DNA of 64,000 nucleotides from JAWSVE01 sp050789445 (GCA_050789445.1 JAILXR010000001.1:2046001-2110000); one strand, 5' to 3'. Positions 37,204 to 46,703 are shown, numbered from the stretch's first letter. The notes: generated by a model not told the origin, from the sequence alone. Made by a program: numbers and translations.

Positions 37204-37629
37204 TTAGAAGAATTTACCTAATAAATTCTTTGCAATTGACGCGGCATCTCCACCACCTAACAAACTTCCTGCATCACTACTTTTGTCAATCAACTGAGGG
37301 ATCATACCTGAAAGGCCATTAGCGGCTGTGTCTTTATCAATGCCTAAATTACTGGCGAAATCATTGACTTTCGACTCACCCAACATACCCATAATTTGGC
37401 TAGCTGAAATATTTTCGTTCGCCCCATTCCCTAACCAAGATTGAGCCAAGCTCGCCAAACCACCGCCTTGCCCCATAAATTGACCAACGATTGCACCTAA
37501 ATCCAAATCACCACCATTAGTCGGTAACAAACCTTTAAGTGCACCAATAACGCTACCAGCGTCCATGTTGCCGCCTTTAGATCCTAACTGCGAAATAAAT
37601 ACTTTAGCTGCCATATCAACCAAGCTCAT
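37204..37629 (-). CDS. YidB-like DUF937 protein
   Basis: A 141-residue Gly/Ala/Leu-rich soluble protein like E. coli YidB. The pattern GALKGLLP...LDLGAIVGQFMGQGGGLASLAQSWLGNGANENISASQIMGMLG, repeated helical blocks and an ending GGDAASIAKNLLGKFF are typical. Function in the family is unsettled. Monocistronic with its own terminator. Confidence 0.82.
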   Translation of the reverse strand: MSLVDMAAKVFISQLGSKGGNMDAGSVIGALKGLLPTNGGDLDLGAIVGQFMGQGGGLASLAQSWLGNGANENISASQIMGMLGESKVNDFASNLGIDKDTAANGLSGMIPQLIDKSSDAGSLLGGGDAASIAKNLLGKFF

Positions 37630-38013
37630 AATACGTCCTCTTTTTGTGTAAGTTTAATAATTGTTTATCTTTGATTATCAGGGGCGCTCAATTATTGAGG
37701 CGCCTAAAAAGCCACTCCCATAACCGAACCTTGCTGCTTTCACCGTTAAACTCCTATCATACTAACCAGAATAAAAAACATCTCCCAGACAATTAACTGA
37801 TATTTTCCATTATTTGACATTTATATGTCATTTCAAAAACAACTATTTTTCATGCTAAACACCCAAACTTAGCGATATACACACCTAATCAGCTGTGCTT
37901 AAGGCTCAAACAAAGCAGAAAAAGCCAAAACAACGATCTTTTCGGTTGCCATTTGCAAAAGCAGTCGCTATAAAAACCTCTTCATAATAACCATCGAAGG
38001 GAGTATCGCGAAC
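37630..38013. other. divergent intergenic region
   Basis: About 380 bases between the YidB-like gene and a rightward small secreted protein. A dyad CTCAAT-T-ATTGAG flanked by GCG and GCGC lies at about 37685-37703. Promoters for both genes are expected. No other feature seen. Confidence 0.4.
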
Positions 38014-38580
38014 ATGAAGACCAACAAGATTACAGTAGCCATACTAGCTACCTGCTTAATTGCCTTTTCTGCATCATCAACGGCAGACGAATTTAAAAGC
38101 CTTATCAAAGCTGATTCAGTTTTCACTCTCGTGAATCTTCATCCCGATGAGGAAAGACAGAGACTCTATACAGTGAACTATCAATTACCTACGGTATTGC
38201 CTGTCTGCACCGAAGTAAAGCTAACAAAACTTAAGCGTAAGGCTTTAATATTTCAAGTTCCAAGCCGCAATGATCGTCAATATCAATACATAAAACACAA
38301 GTCACTACCTGAATCATTTGAAGATCACCTTGGACAAATTTTTGGTAAAACATGCCCTAAAAACAAAATCGCTAAAATGTCTCAAATAGACAAGGACGGA
38401 ATCAAAGCTGGTCGCCCTCTTGTCGGCATGACTAAGGCTGCGGTTGTCATTGCGATGGGACCACCACCTACACACGTCACCTATTCAACAGATCTTGATG
38501 AATGGATGTACTGGCAAAACCGATTCGGTCGCTTACGCGTTGAATTTTCCAATGGAAAAGTATCAAAGGTTGTCGACTAA
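38014..38580 (+). CDS. secreted protein of unknown function
   Basis: A 188-residue protein with a Sec signal peptide (MKTNKITVAILATCLIAFSASSTA, cleavage near residue 24) and two Cys (in LPVCTEVKL and GKTCPKNK) that could form a disulfide. The C-terminal 60 residues (AGRPLVGMTKAAVVIAMGPPPTHVTYSTDLDEWMYW...) resemble the small BamE/OmlA-like fold in spacing of GM-x-K and the W/Y-rich strand. No family is assigned. GAAGGGAG precedes the ATG. Confidence 0.62.
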   Translation: MKTNKITVAILATCLIAFSASSTADEFKSLIKADSVFTLVNLHPDEERQRLYTVNYQLPTVLPVCTEVKLTKLKRKALIFQVPSRNDRQYQYIKHKSLPESFEDHLGQIFGKTCPKNKIAKMSQIDKDGIKAGRPLVGMTKAAVVIAMGPPPTHVTYSTDLDEWMYWQNRFGRLRVEFSNGKVSKVVD

Positions 38581-39141
38581 ACCCTGCATTAAACTCACAA
38601 AAGAAGCTAGAACCTTAATCTGAAGAGACTAGCTTCTTTGAATTTCGCCAATTTCCTCCTCTTCTTTCACCAGCAGATAGCTTCATACATACAAGCTTAT
38701 CCGCTTAATCAGTACTTATCAGTCCCCATAAATACCAATAAGAAATTTATAATCGCCATTCACCTAAACTATATTACTTTAATTTTCAATAGCTCTCTTG
38801 AATTCAAGAGTGGCTCGGTGACATAATAGCCACCCTTTTTCTGAAGGTGACACACAAGTATTACAGATAATATCTGAGAAAATTATTTTAATGAGAATAT
38901 AGCTAGCTTCTCCAAAGCCTCATTAGAAACAATGACCAAAACTCAATTTTCGTCAGCATATCGATCTAAATATGTGATGAGAGTAGCTCCTGATTAGTAT
39001 TATTTTACTGCCTACGGCCAGCTGCGCATTCTCCATATACTTTTGTACATGTTAGCCTTCGATATTATTCACAATAAGCAATCTGTTTAGACTTGCGGCA
39101 TCACAGCAGACAATGCTCGACACACAATTACGAGGTTTTGA
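38581..39141. other. intergenic region with hairpin and 16-bp palindrome
   Basis: A 561-bp gap. An 11-bp inverted repeat (AAAGAAGCTAG at 38600-38610, CTAGCTTCTTT at 38629-38639) follows the secreted-protein gene and may terminate it. A perfect 16-bp palindrome, CTCTTGAATTCAAGAG, lies at 38795-38810. The rest is AT-rich and should hold the pckG promoter; CGAGGTTTTGA precedes the pckG ATG. Confidence 0.5.
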
Positions 39142-40947
39142 ATGATTACTAAGAACACAGCTCTCCTACAATGGGTCGATGAAATGACCGCTTTGTGCCA
39201 GCCAGACAACGTTGTGTGGTGTGATGGTTCAGAACAAGAATACAACGCCATGTGGGACCTCATGGTAAAAAGCGGCTCAGCTAAAAAGCTGGATGAAGCT
39301 AAACGACCTAACAGCTATTACGTTCGCTCAGTACCTGCTGATGTTGCACGCGTTGAAGATCGTACTTATATCTGTTCTGAGTCAGAGGAAGATGCTGGTC
39401 CAACCAATAACTGGACTGAACCAAAAGAAATGCGAAACACATTAAATGGTTTATTTACTGGCTGCATGAAAGGTAGAACCATGTATGTCATTCCTTTCAG
39501 CATGGGCCCTATTGGATCACCTATCGCGCACATCGGTATTGAGCTTTCTGATTCACCTTACGTTGTAACGAACATGCACATCATGACTCGCGTAGGCACA
39601 AAAGTGCTAGAGCAGCTTGGTGAAAACGGTAAGTTTGTCCCTTGCGTTCACTCAGTCGGCGCTCCTCTTTCAGCTGGCGAAGCTGATGTTGCTTGGCCCT
39701 GTAACCCAGACAACCGATATATCGTCCATTTCCCTGAATCTCGTGAAATTTGGTCTTTCGGTTCTGGCTACGGCGGCAATGCTCTACTCGGTAAAAAGTG
39801 TTTTGCTCTTCGCATCGCTTCAGCCATGGCTCGCGACGAAGGCTGGTTAGCTGAGCATATGTTAATTCTGAAATTAACAAACCCACAAGGCGAAGCAAAA
39901 TACGTTGCAGGGGCATTCCCCAGTGCTTGCGGTAAAACAAATTTAGCCATGCTTACGCCATCGATCCCTGGATGGAAGGTTGAAACCGTAGGTGATGATA
40001 TTTGCTGGATGAAATTTGGTGACGATGGCCAACTTTATGCCATTAACCCAGAAGCAGGATTCTTTGGTGTGGCTCCAGGCACAGGCATGGACTCAAATCC
40101 AAATGCCATTCTATCTTTAAAAGAAAATGTTATTTTTACTAATGTTGCAGAAACTGATGATGGTGACGTTTGGTGGGAAGGTATGACAGACGAAAAGCCC
40201 GCCCACCTTATCGACTGGAAAGGTAACGATTGGACCCCCGATTCTGATACGCCTGCTGCTCATCCTAATGCTCGCTTTACTGCGCCTGCTAACCAATGCC
40301 CTGTCGTTGCTTCCGAATGGGAAGACCCAAAAGGCGTACCTATTAGCGCCATATTATTCGGTGGTCGTCGCGCGTCAGTTGTACCTCTAGTTAACGAAGC
40401 TAAAGACTGGAACCACGGTACGTTCCTCGGAACTATTATCGCGAGCGAAATGACTGCTGCAGCTTTTGGTAAAATCGGCCAGCTACGCCGTGACCCAATG
40501 GCAATGCTACCCTTCTGCGGCTACAACATGGCAGATTATTGGGGCCACTGGCTCAATATGGGTAAAACCGAAGGTGCCAAATTACCCAAAATCTTTTACG
40601 TCAATTGGTTCCGCAAAAACGAAGAAGGTAAGTTCATGTGGCCAGGCTTCGGCGAAAACAGCCGAGTGCTTCAATGGGTATTTGATCGCTGCGCAGGAAC
40701 AGCCGAAGCTATCGAAACGCCGATCGGGAACTTGCCCGCTATTGATGGTTTAAACTTCGAAGGTCTTGATTTAACTGACGAGCAAATCGCGCAACTACTA
40801 CGAGTTGAAGTCGACGGATGGCTACAAGAGATCCCATTGATCAGGGAATATTATGAGCAATTTGGCGATCACCTTCCTGCTGAACTTCTCTCTCAAGTAG
40901 ACCAGCTAGAAAAACGCTTAGAAGAATCAAAAAGTAACGTCGCATAA
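39142..40947 (+). CDS. pckG: phosphoenolpyruvate carboxykinase (GTP)
   Basis: The GTP-dependent gluconeogenic enzyme that converts oxaloacetate to PEP. 601 residues matches the GTP family; the ATP family is shorter and different. The P-loop FPSACGKTNLAMLTP (about 255-270), the PCVHSVGAPL and FGSGYGGNALLGKKCFALRIAS regions and the guanine-site NWFRKNEEGKFMWPGFGENSRVL are all recognisable. It fits growth on aromatic acids, since LigK yields oxaloacetate and pyruvate. It is monocistronic with its own terminator. Confidence 0.95.
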   Translation: MITKNTALLQWVDEMTALCQPDNVVWCDGSEQEYNAMWDLMVKSGSAKKLDEAKRPNSYYVRSVPADVARVEDRTYICSESEEDAGPTNNWTEPKEMRNTLNGLFTGCMKGRTMYVIPFSMGPIGSPIAHIGIELSDSPYVVTNMHIMTRVGTKVLEQLGENGKFVPCVHSVGAPLSAGEADVAWPCNPDNRYIVHFPESREIWSFGSGYGGNALLGKKCFALRIASAMARDEGWLAEHMLILKLTNPQGEAKYVAGAFPSACGKTNLAMLTPSIPGWKVETVGDDICWMKFGDDGQLYAINPEAGFFGVAPGTGMDSNPNAILSLKENVIFTNVAETDDGDVWWEGMTDEKPAHLIDWKGNDWTPDSDTPAAHPNARFTAPANQCPVVASEWEDPKGVPISAILFGGRRASVVPLVNEAKDWNHGTFLGTIIASEMTAAAFGKIGQLRRDPMAMLPFCGYNMADYWGHWLNMGKTEGAKLPKIFYVNWFRKNEEGKFMWPGFGENSRVLQWVFDRCAGTAEAIETPIGNLPAIDGLNFEGLDLTDEQIAQLLRVEVDGWLQEIPLIREYYEQFGDHLPAELLSQVDQLEKRLEESKSNVA

Positions 40948-40970
40948 CCACTCGACGACTCGCGACCAAC

Positions 40971-41006
40971 AAGCTGCTTGGCCCCACCAAGCGGCTTTTT
41001 TATTAT
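40971..41006 (+). terminator. intrinsic terminator of pckG
   Basis: A 10-bp stem AAGCTGCTTG/CAAGCGGCTT (one G-U pair) with a CCCCAC-type loop is followed by TTTTTATTA. Confidence 0.88.
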
Positions 41007-41461
41007 TTTGATCACACACCCTGCCTTTCTACATACACTTCTTTGCTACTGGATAAATTTTCGAATTCTGAACAATTTCCTCTCAGCCTTTATCCGCATT
41101 TTTCACACATTCAAACTTAGAGACACCCACTAACCTTCCAACCTATTCTAATAAGTCAATGATCGCAGCATAGCCATCCACAAAACACTTACCAATTCGA
41201 AAATAACGAGGAGTGAAACCATTTTTTCTATATTGAGAAAATCAAAGAAGTTGCCGACTACAGAAAGTAAGCTCGCGCGCTCTAGAGGCCAACCAAGAAC
41301 CTTATCCTATTAGTGTTTTGCAAATTGTGTAACAGCTCTCGTTAAAATTTCTATCATAGCCGGCTTTACAGAAAACCCCGTATATTGAAGAAAATCGATT
41401 CGCCAATTAAATCACCACAAAAATATAGTTTTATGTAGAGAGTCAATCCTGTTTTTTTGTA
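41007..41461. other. intergenic region between convergent genes
   Basis: About 450 bases after the pckG terminator and before the end of the leftward membrane-protein gene. No credible ORF, RNA gene or strong hairpin was found. Confidence 0.4.
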
Positions 41462-42582
41462 TCACTCAACAAAGTTCACCTGATCTGCTTCAGGTTTAAA
41501 TCTATATGCCAACCGGCCTGAAGCGGCATCTTTTCTTGACTCAAATAAATAGTGTCCAGCAAGAGTAGCACCTAAAACGCTCACCAATTCATCTTTAATC
41601 TTGCTTCGATTCTGATCCAGTGTTTTTGCTTTCAAACCTTGCTCATCCAAATCACTAATTGCTTTTGCGTGCCCGTTGTAACGCCACATTAAATCTGCAA
41701 TTCCTTTTCCGACAACAGAATCTGGTTTGTTGCTAGGCGGATTAAAGTACCAGCCATCATCTTTTTTTCGGCGCATCGCATACCAAGCGTAGTAAAATAA
41801 CGGAGTTTTCGTAAGTTGGATTTCGATACCGCGAATATTCAAAGCACCACAGGCAAGATCAATCCTAACCGTATCGGATGCTGTGGCGATTGCGACAGCT
41901 TTCTCCGCTATTTCTTTCGCTTTCACATTTTCTTTCTCTTCGTTTTCACAATAGCTCAGCGAATATATTAGCCACTCTAGATCAAGTTCAGTAGCTCGAG
42001 AAAGCCGTGAGTCAACCACGCACATTAGCACCGCTTCAAAATTATGCCTCTTTGCATCATAGAGTCGTTCAATGAAAATTCGCTGAACCGAAGTTAAATT
42101 ATTCAGGCTCTCAGCATAATTTGAAAGTAACACTTCGCATTTTTTAACCCCGTAACCATCATCAAGCAACCGAGATCGCCATACAAATTGATCCCTTGAT
42201 AGCCCTGGTAAAAAACGATTAGCAATTAGTAACAAGAGAAATAAAAAAATAGCTAAAAAAATAAAATAATTAATTTTTGGCTGCAATAAATAACCAAATG
42301 TCACCGGCCTGGCTGTCTGATTACGGGTAAAACTGAACAAGACTGTACTTGCAGACTTGTAATCCGGCTTAACTATTTGATCAACCCCATCAACATCGAT
42401 GATACTTAAATCAAAAACCGAAAAAGGAGAAAACCAACGAACGGCAATAATATTTTCTAAATCTTCATTTAGCCTTTGGCTAATAAAACGAATTGACATT
42501 CTATCATTAAGCCGACCCGCCTCATCACTAAAATAAGTTTCATCCAGCGTATTCTCAACCGAACAACCATGTAATTTTTTAA
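41462..42582 (-). CDS. membrane protein with C-terminal wHTH-like region, downstream frame (gene B)
   Basis: The larger part of a broken frame. An ATG at 42499 opens 345 residues, but the same frame continues upstream (LHGCSVENTLDETYFSDEAGRLNDR) to the A/T tract at 42575-42598. There it joins the upstream fragment by a -1 shift, giving about 410 residues in all. It contains an extracytoplasmic segment, a transmembrane helix (PKINYFIFLAIFLFLLLLIANRF) and a cytoplasmic alpha-helical part. The final 110 residues (LTKTPLFYYAWYAMRRKKDDGWYF...YRFKPEA) have the rhythm of a winged helix attached to signalling proteins. Function unknown. It may be a pseudogene, a frameshifted gene or a base-calling error. 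Confidence 0.55.
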
Positions 42583-42693
42583 TTTTTTTAAAAAAAAATA
42601 CTGACCGCCAAAATAAATTATTGTTAGAATCACGACTAAAAAAACCAAAAACATTGCTGGCAATTTCAACAATCTCAATTTATTAGTGGCCAT
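42469..42693 (-). CDS. N-terminal fragment of gene B (frame broken)
   Basis: A 74-codon frame whose ATG overlaps the stop of the preceding fragment by 11 bases. Residues 1-38 encode a basic start and a transmembrane helix (LPAMFLVFLVVILTIIYFGGQYFFLKK). Beyond the run of seven As (42583-42589) the reading becomes implausible, while the -1 frame continues smoothly. I therefore take only about 42583-42693 as real coding sequence of gene B. Confidence 0.5.
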   Translation of the reverse strand: MATNKLRLLKLPAMFLVFLVVILTIIYFGGQYFFLKKLKNYMVVRLRIRWMKLILVMRRVGLMIECQFVLLAKG

Positions 42694-43054
42694 ATGAACA
42701 AACCAATTCTGGCAACTTCAGCACTTTAAGTGGCGTCTGCAAACCGGAAAGATATTTCTCCACTTCAATTTTCACCTCGCACATCATCATCTGATCATCT
42801 TTGGCCGCTGTAAAAAACCAATGAATACCGGGTAAATTTTCGGCCAGAATTAACCGGTTCAGTAATTTCCCATCACTAACATTCAGTTCAGAGTAGGTAG
42901 CTATCACATCAACCTCATGAAGCTGAAGAGCTTGCTGAAGTCGCTGATGTGAACGATAGTAATTAGTGGTAAACAAATCTTCGTCGAGATTATATTTTTT
43001 TATGGCTGCTTTAGGAATTTGATAACCCGACAAGCTATTCGGATCATCAATCAT
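42683..43054 (-). CDS. PhnD-like solute-binding domain, C-terminal half (gene A)
   Basis: A 123-codon frame that reads as the second lobe of a phosphonate-type (PhnD-like) periplasmic binding protein: MIDDPNSLSGYQIPKAAIKKY, then HQRLQQALQLHEVDVIATYSELN. In known relatives this follows a GKKIG-type strand, exactly what the sequence gives if the upstream fragment is joined by a -1 shift at 43060-43066. Joined, gene A is 294 codons. It overlaps gene B by 11 bases, so the two probably work together. Confidence 0.55.
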   Translation of the reverse strand: MIDDPNSLSGYQIPKAAIKKYNLDEDLFTTNYYRSHQRLQQALQLHEVDVIATYSELNVSDGKLLNRLILAENLPGIHWFFTAAKDDQMMMCEVKIEVEKYLSGLQTPLKVLKLPELVCSYGH

Positions 43055-43056
43055 GC

Positions 43057-43566
43057 CTATTTTTTTCCTAGGAAATACTCATTACTCAACACCGGGACTT
43101 CTTTCACCGACTGAAGCTCACTACTATAATCAGCCCCCACCACAACTGCCTTATAAATTTCGTCTTGAGTAGTTAATATTCGATCAAATAATTCAGGCTT
43201 AGCCACTACCAACTGATATTTTTGCTCAACTATATCGCGCAAATCAACCTGATCGCGATGCAACCTCACCAGCTCAACATTTGCGTACTGACTTGCAAAT
43301 ATTAAATTGAGACATAATTCATCTATTAGCTGAGTGCTACTCACAGATAGTGTATCAAGAATTCTGAAAGAACGATTATTAACGAGATTTTCTTCGCTCT
43401 CGGTTAAACAAGAATAGCTATTGTAATTTTTTTCATCGACAGGCCAATAAGCGATACCGGCAAGACTCATTGCTAGGCCAACAGTGCATACTGAGATACA
43501 TGCTATAACAAAGAAAATATTTTTTGCCCAGCGAAACCAAATCCAAGACCAAAACGATACCATCAC
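43057..43566 (-). CDS. PhnD-like membrane-anchored protein, N-terminal half (gene A)
   Basis: A 169-codon frame. A Trp-rich start and transmembrane helix (NIFFVIACISVCTVGLAMSLAGIAYW) are followed by an extracytoplasmic lobe (FRILDTLSVSSTQLIDELCLNLIF...LVVAKPELFDRI). It stops at a TAG right after GGA-AAA-AAA, where the adjoining -1 frame continues with the second lobe. Likely an anchored ligand-binding protein rather than a free ABC binding protein, as no permease or ATPase is nearby. Confidence 0.55.
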   Translation of the reverse strand: MMVSFWSWIWFRWAKNIFFVIACISVCTVGLAMSLAGIAYWPVDEKNYNSYSCLTESEENLVNNRSFRILDTLSVSSTQLIDELCLNLIFASQYANVELVRLHRDQVDLRDIVEQKYQLVVAKPELFDRILTTQDEIYKAVVVGADYSSELQSVKEVPVLSNEYFLGKK

Positions 43567-43650
43567 AAAACCTTCTTATTATTATTTTGTAATGCGTATA
43601 TAGTAACTGAGCACAGACATAACTTTTTACCCAATAACACAACTGAAAAA

Positions 43651-44742
43651 CTATTTTTTAAAATCTAGCATTCGCTGCAAAGGAATCATTGCTCGTCTAG
43701 CTAGCTCAGGATCAACAAAAATTTCTTCGCCGCCAAACTCTAAAACGTTTGTTAAACGATCGAGATCATTCATAGCCATCCACGGACAATTCGCGCAACT
43801 CTTACATGTGGCACCATTCCCCGCAGTTGGTGCGATATGGAAAACTTTATCGGGGCAGGTTTGTTGCATTTTGTAGAAAATACCTTGATCCGTAGCGACG
43901 ATAAATTCTTTGTTAGGCAATGTTTTTGCGGCATTAATTAATTGCGAAGTGGAGCCCACAACATCGGCTAAATTAACAACGCTTTCGGGGGATTCCGGAT
44001 GAACAAGAACAGCCGCATTAGGATGTGCTTGTCGTAAATCTTCAACACCTCTCGCTTTAAATTCTTCATGAACAATACAAGAGCCATCCCACAACAACAC
44101 ATCAGCGCCCGTTTTCTTTTGGACATAACCTCCAAGATGCTTATCTGGCGCCCACAAGACCTTCTCACCTTTACTATCCAAATAATCCACGACGTCAAGG
44201 GCGATACTACTTGTCACTACCCAGTCGGCTCTGGCTTTAACGGCTGCCGATGTGTTCGCATAAACAACAACCGTACGATCTGAATGTTGATCACAAAACT
44301 CAGAAAATTCTTCGATAGGACAACCAAGATCCAGAGAACAAGTTGCTTCAAGTGTTGGCATGAACACACGCTTTTCTGGGCTTAATATTTTTGCAGTTTC
44401 ACCCATAAATTTCACACCGGCAACAATTAACGTTTCTGCCGGGTGCTCTTTACCGAAGCGTGCCATCTCCAGTGAATCAGATACGCATCCTCCCGTTTCT
44501 TCAGCCAATTCTTGTATCATCGGATCGGTATAATAATGAGCAATGATGACTGCATTTTGAGCTTTTAGAAGCCCTGCTATTTTTGTTTTATATTCCTGAA
44601 TTTCTTTCGGTGTGAAATTAGCTGCTGGACCTGTTTGCGCTAAAAAATGCTGAACCCTTTCTTGCGGAGTCATTTTCCCTATATCTTCATTAAAATTTAA
44701 TTTAGTCGCGTCTGACCCAACGACTTCGGTTATTTTAGACAT
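43651..44742 (-). CDS. nadA: quinolinate synthase
   Basis: The [4Fe-4S] enzyme that condenses iminoaspartate with dihydroxyacetone phosphate to quinolinate for NAD. 363 residues. AQNAVIIAHYYTDPMIQELAEETGG (about 58-82), Cys ligands in LEATCSLDLGCP, and the C-terminal CKSCANCPWMAMN are characteristic. It lies downstream of the tol-que-tRNA-Lys block, as in Pseudomonas and E. coli. Confidence 0.95.
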   Translation of the reverse strand: MSKITEVVGSDATKLNFNEDIGKMTPQERVQHFLAQTGPAANFTPKEIQEYKTKIAGLLKAQNAVIIAHYYTDPMIQELAEETGGCVSDSLEMARFGKEHPAETLIVAGVKFMGETAKILSPEKRVFMPTLEATCSLDLGCPIEEFSEFCDQHSDRTVVVYANTSAAVKARADWVVTSSIALDVVDYLDSKGEKVLWAPDKHLGGYVQKKTGADVLLWDGSCIVHEEFKARGVEDLRQAHPNAAVLVHPESPESVVNLADVVGSTSQLINAAKTLPNKEFIVATDQGIFYKMQQTCPDKVFHIAPTAGNGATCKSCANCPWMAMNDLDRLTNVLEFGGEEIFVDPELARRAMIPLQRMLDFKK

Positions 44743-44917
44743 TACAATCTAGCCTCTTATTTTCTAATTCTCATGAATTCGGTATCTATATTTTGAGCAG
44801 TTTATCATAGGTTCATTCGGAGAAAGCACTCTAGAACCAGCTTAAGAACCATCTCTGCTGTATCGTAGTTCACAGTTAAAATTCATTACGACTGAATAAG
44901 TTTTAGGAATTTCAGAC

Positions 44918-44950
44918 AAAAAAAAGGCCGCCCCTTCAGGACAGCCTTTT
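44918..44950 (-). terminator. intrinsic terminator after tRNA-Lys
   Basis: On the minus strand an 11-bp stem AAAGGCTGTCC/GGGGCGGCCTTT (two wobble pairs) with a short TGAA-type loop is followed by nine Ts. Confidence 0.9.
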
Positions 44951-44956
44951 AAAATA

Positions 44957-45032
44957 TGGTGGGTCGTGCGCGATTCGAACGCGCGACCAATTGGTTAAAA
45001 GCCAACTGCTCTACCAGCTGAGCTAACGACCC
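44957..45032 (-). tRNA. tRNA-Lys(TTT)
   Basis: A 76-nt cloverleaf read on the minus strand. Acceptor GGGTCGT/ACGACCC is followed by an encoded ACCA, the D-arm is GCTCAGCTGGTAGAGC, the anticodon loop CTTTTAA has anticodon TTT, and the T-arm contains GTTCGAATC. It follows queC, the usual gammaproteobacterial position near tol-pal, and has its own terminator. Confidence 0.98.
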
Positions 45033-45220
45033 ATATTTGGTAAACTTCTTTTCTGGTCTTAGCAAAACTGATTGAAAATTAAGCTTTCAGCGACATGAAA
45101 AAGAGGCGCATATAGTAATGATTTCAGATAAAAAGACAAGCTATTTTTTAACTAAGAAACAATTGTCTGGGAGGCTCAAAACGTATTTGGGCGTATTTAT
45201 TTTACTAGAACCAGCCATGC

Positions 45221-45898
45221 CTATTGATAAAGAGTGGGATCTTTAACAGCAGAAGCCATAAAACCCTCTTTCCGCAATCTACAGCTGTCACAAAGACCGC
45301 AGGCTCTTCCTTTATCATCAGCCTGATAGCAAGATACAGTGAGACTGTAATCAACGCCTAAGGATAGCCCCTTTTTAATAATGTCTCCTTTACTCAACAT
45401 CATTAACGGAGTTTGAATCTGAATTTTCTCGCCTCCGACTCCCGCTTTTGTCGCTAGATTTGCCATTTTAGTGAACGCTTCAATAAAGGGCGGGCGACAA
45501 TCTGGATAACCTGAGTAATCAACGGCATTTACACCGATAAATATACTATTTGCTTCCAAAACTTCAGCCCAGCCCAAAGCAATTGACAAAAAAATGGTAT
45601 TTCTAGCAGGTACATAAGTGACAGGAATACCCTGAGTTTCTTCTTCTGGAACATCTATATCATCATCGGTTAAAGCAGACCCGCCAATAGATCTCAGATC
45701 AAGACTTACCACCTTGTGTTCAACCGCCCCTAATTGCTCACTACATCTTTTTGCAGCTAATAATTCTGCTCGATGACGCTGCCCATAATCAAATGCTATC
45801 GAGTAGCATTCGTAGCCTTCATTGATTGCAAGCGCCAACAAGGTTGTCGAATCCAGGCCTCCCGACGTCAATACTACAGCTCGCCTCTTTGAGGTCAT
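45221..45898 (-). CDS. queC: 7-cyano-7-deazaguanine synthase
   Basis: An ATP-dependent enzyme making preQ0 from 7-carboxy-7-deazaguanine in queuosine biosynthesis. The PP-loop VVLTSGGLDSTTLLALA is at the start, and the zinc site CYQADDKGRACGLCDSC near the C-terminus. ATG 45898, preceded by GGAG, was chosen over an earlier alternative at 45910; this gives 225 residues. It follows queE by 63 bp. Confidence 0.95.
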   Translation of the reverse strand: MTSKRRAVVLTSGGLDSTTLLALAINEGYECYSIAFDYGQRHRAELLAAKRCSEQLGAVEHKVVSLDLRSIGGSALTDDDIDVPEEETQGIPVTYVPARNTIFLSIALGWAEVLEANSIFIGVNAVDYSGYPDCRPPFIEAFTKMANLATKAGVGGEKIQIQTPLMMLSKGDIIKKGLSLGVDYSLTVSCYQADDKGRACGLCDSCRLRKEGFMASAVKDPTLYQ

Positions 45899-45961
45899 GA
45901 GGATCTCCACTACAAATAATCTAATACAAATTCAATATTTTTTAACATTAAAACTAAGTAG

Positions 45962-46612
45962 CTAATGCCCAGGCTTGTCGTCCCATAAGATTTTATGCAA
46001 TTGCATTTGAAAGCGAACTGGTAAGTTATCTTCAATGATCCACCCTGCAAGCTCTTTCGCTTCAATCTGACCATAGCTAGGAGAAAATAAAATTTCGCCC
46101 ACTTTTTCTACCAACCGATATTCCCCAATTTTAAATCTAGCCCACTCATAATCTTGCCGATCACAAATGACAAATTTCACTTGGTCATTACCTGTTAAAA
46201 ATGGAATATTTTCATACAGATTTCTCGATGACTCACCCGATGCGGGTGTTTTTAAATCCATCACCTTGCTCACTCTCGAGTCAACTTTTTCAACAGGCAT
46301 TGCCCCACTGGTCTCAATAGAAACTTGAAACCCATCATCACAAAGTCTCGTTAAAAGAGGTAAGCAGTTAGGTTGAGCCAAAGGCTCTCCACCAGTCACA
46401 CAGATATAGCGAGGGCTATATTTTTTTACTTCTGCCAATATCGTTTCAAATGTTTTTATCTCACCACCATCAAATGCATATTCCGTATCACAATATCCAC
46501 AACGTAACGGACAACCTGTTAAGCGCACAAAGACCGTTGGCAATCCAACAGTCTTTGCTTCGCCCTGAAGCGAATAAAAGATTTCCGTAATTCGTAATGT
46601 GTAGTCAGGCAT
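45962..46612 (-). CDS. queE: 7-carboxy-7-deazaguanine synthase
   Basis: A radical SAM enzyme that converts carboxy-tetrahydropterin to 7-carboxy-7-deazaguanine. The cluster motif CPLRCGYCDTEYAFDGG (Cx3Cx2C) lies near residue 35, the SAM-binding GGEP motif (CVTGGEPLAQPNCLPLL) near 75. 216 residues is standard. It lies 91 bp after cpoB and before queC, probably within the long tol-que transcript. Confidence 0.95.
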   Translation of the reverse strand: MPDYTLRITEIFYSLQGEAKTVGLPTVFVRLTGCPLRCGYCDTEYAFDGGEIKTFETILAEVKKYSPRYICVTGGEPLAQPNCLPLLTRLCDDGFQVSIETSGAMPVEKVDSRVSKVMDLKTPASGESSRNLYENIPFLTGNDQVKFVICDRQDYEWARFKIGEYRLVEKVGEILFSPSYGQIEAKELAGWIIEDNLPVRFQMQLHKILWDDKPGH

Positions 46613-46703
46613 AATGTTTAAAGCGGAGTTGGCTGAACAGTCAGCGCCTTTAGCAGGTAAAAGCCAATTATTTTAAAATGTCAGCTTGAAATAATGCCGT
46701 TTA

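Noticed and set aside
38638..38826. 62-codon frame between the secreted protein and pckG
   Set aside because: Lies in an AT-rich intergenic region, partly overlaps a hairpin and a palindrome, and has no protein-like pattern.
46613..46703. Possible preQ1 riboswitch before queE
   Set aside because: The 91-bp gap shows no convincing preQ1 pseudoknot or A-rich tail; queE is likely co-transcribed with cpoB.
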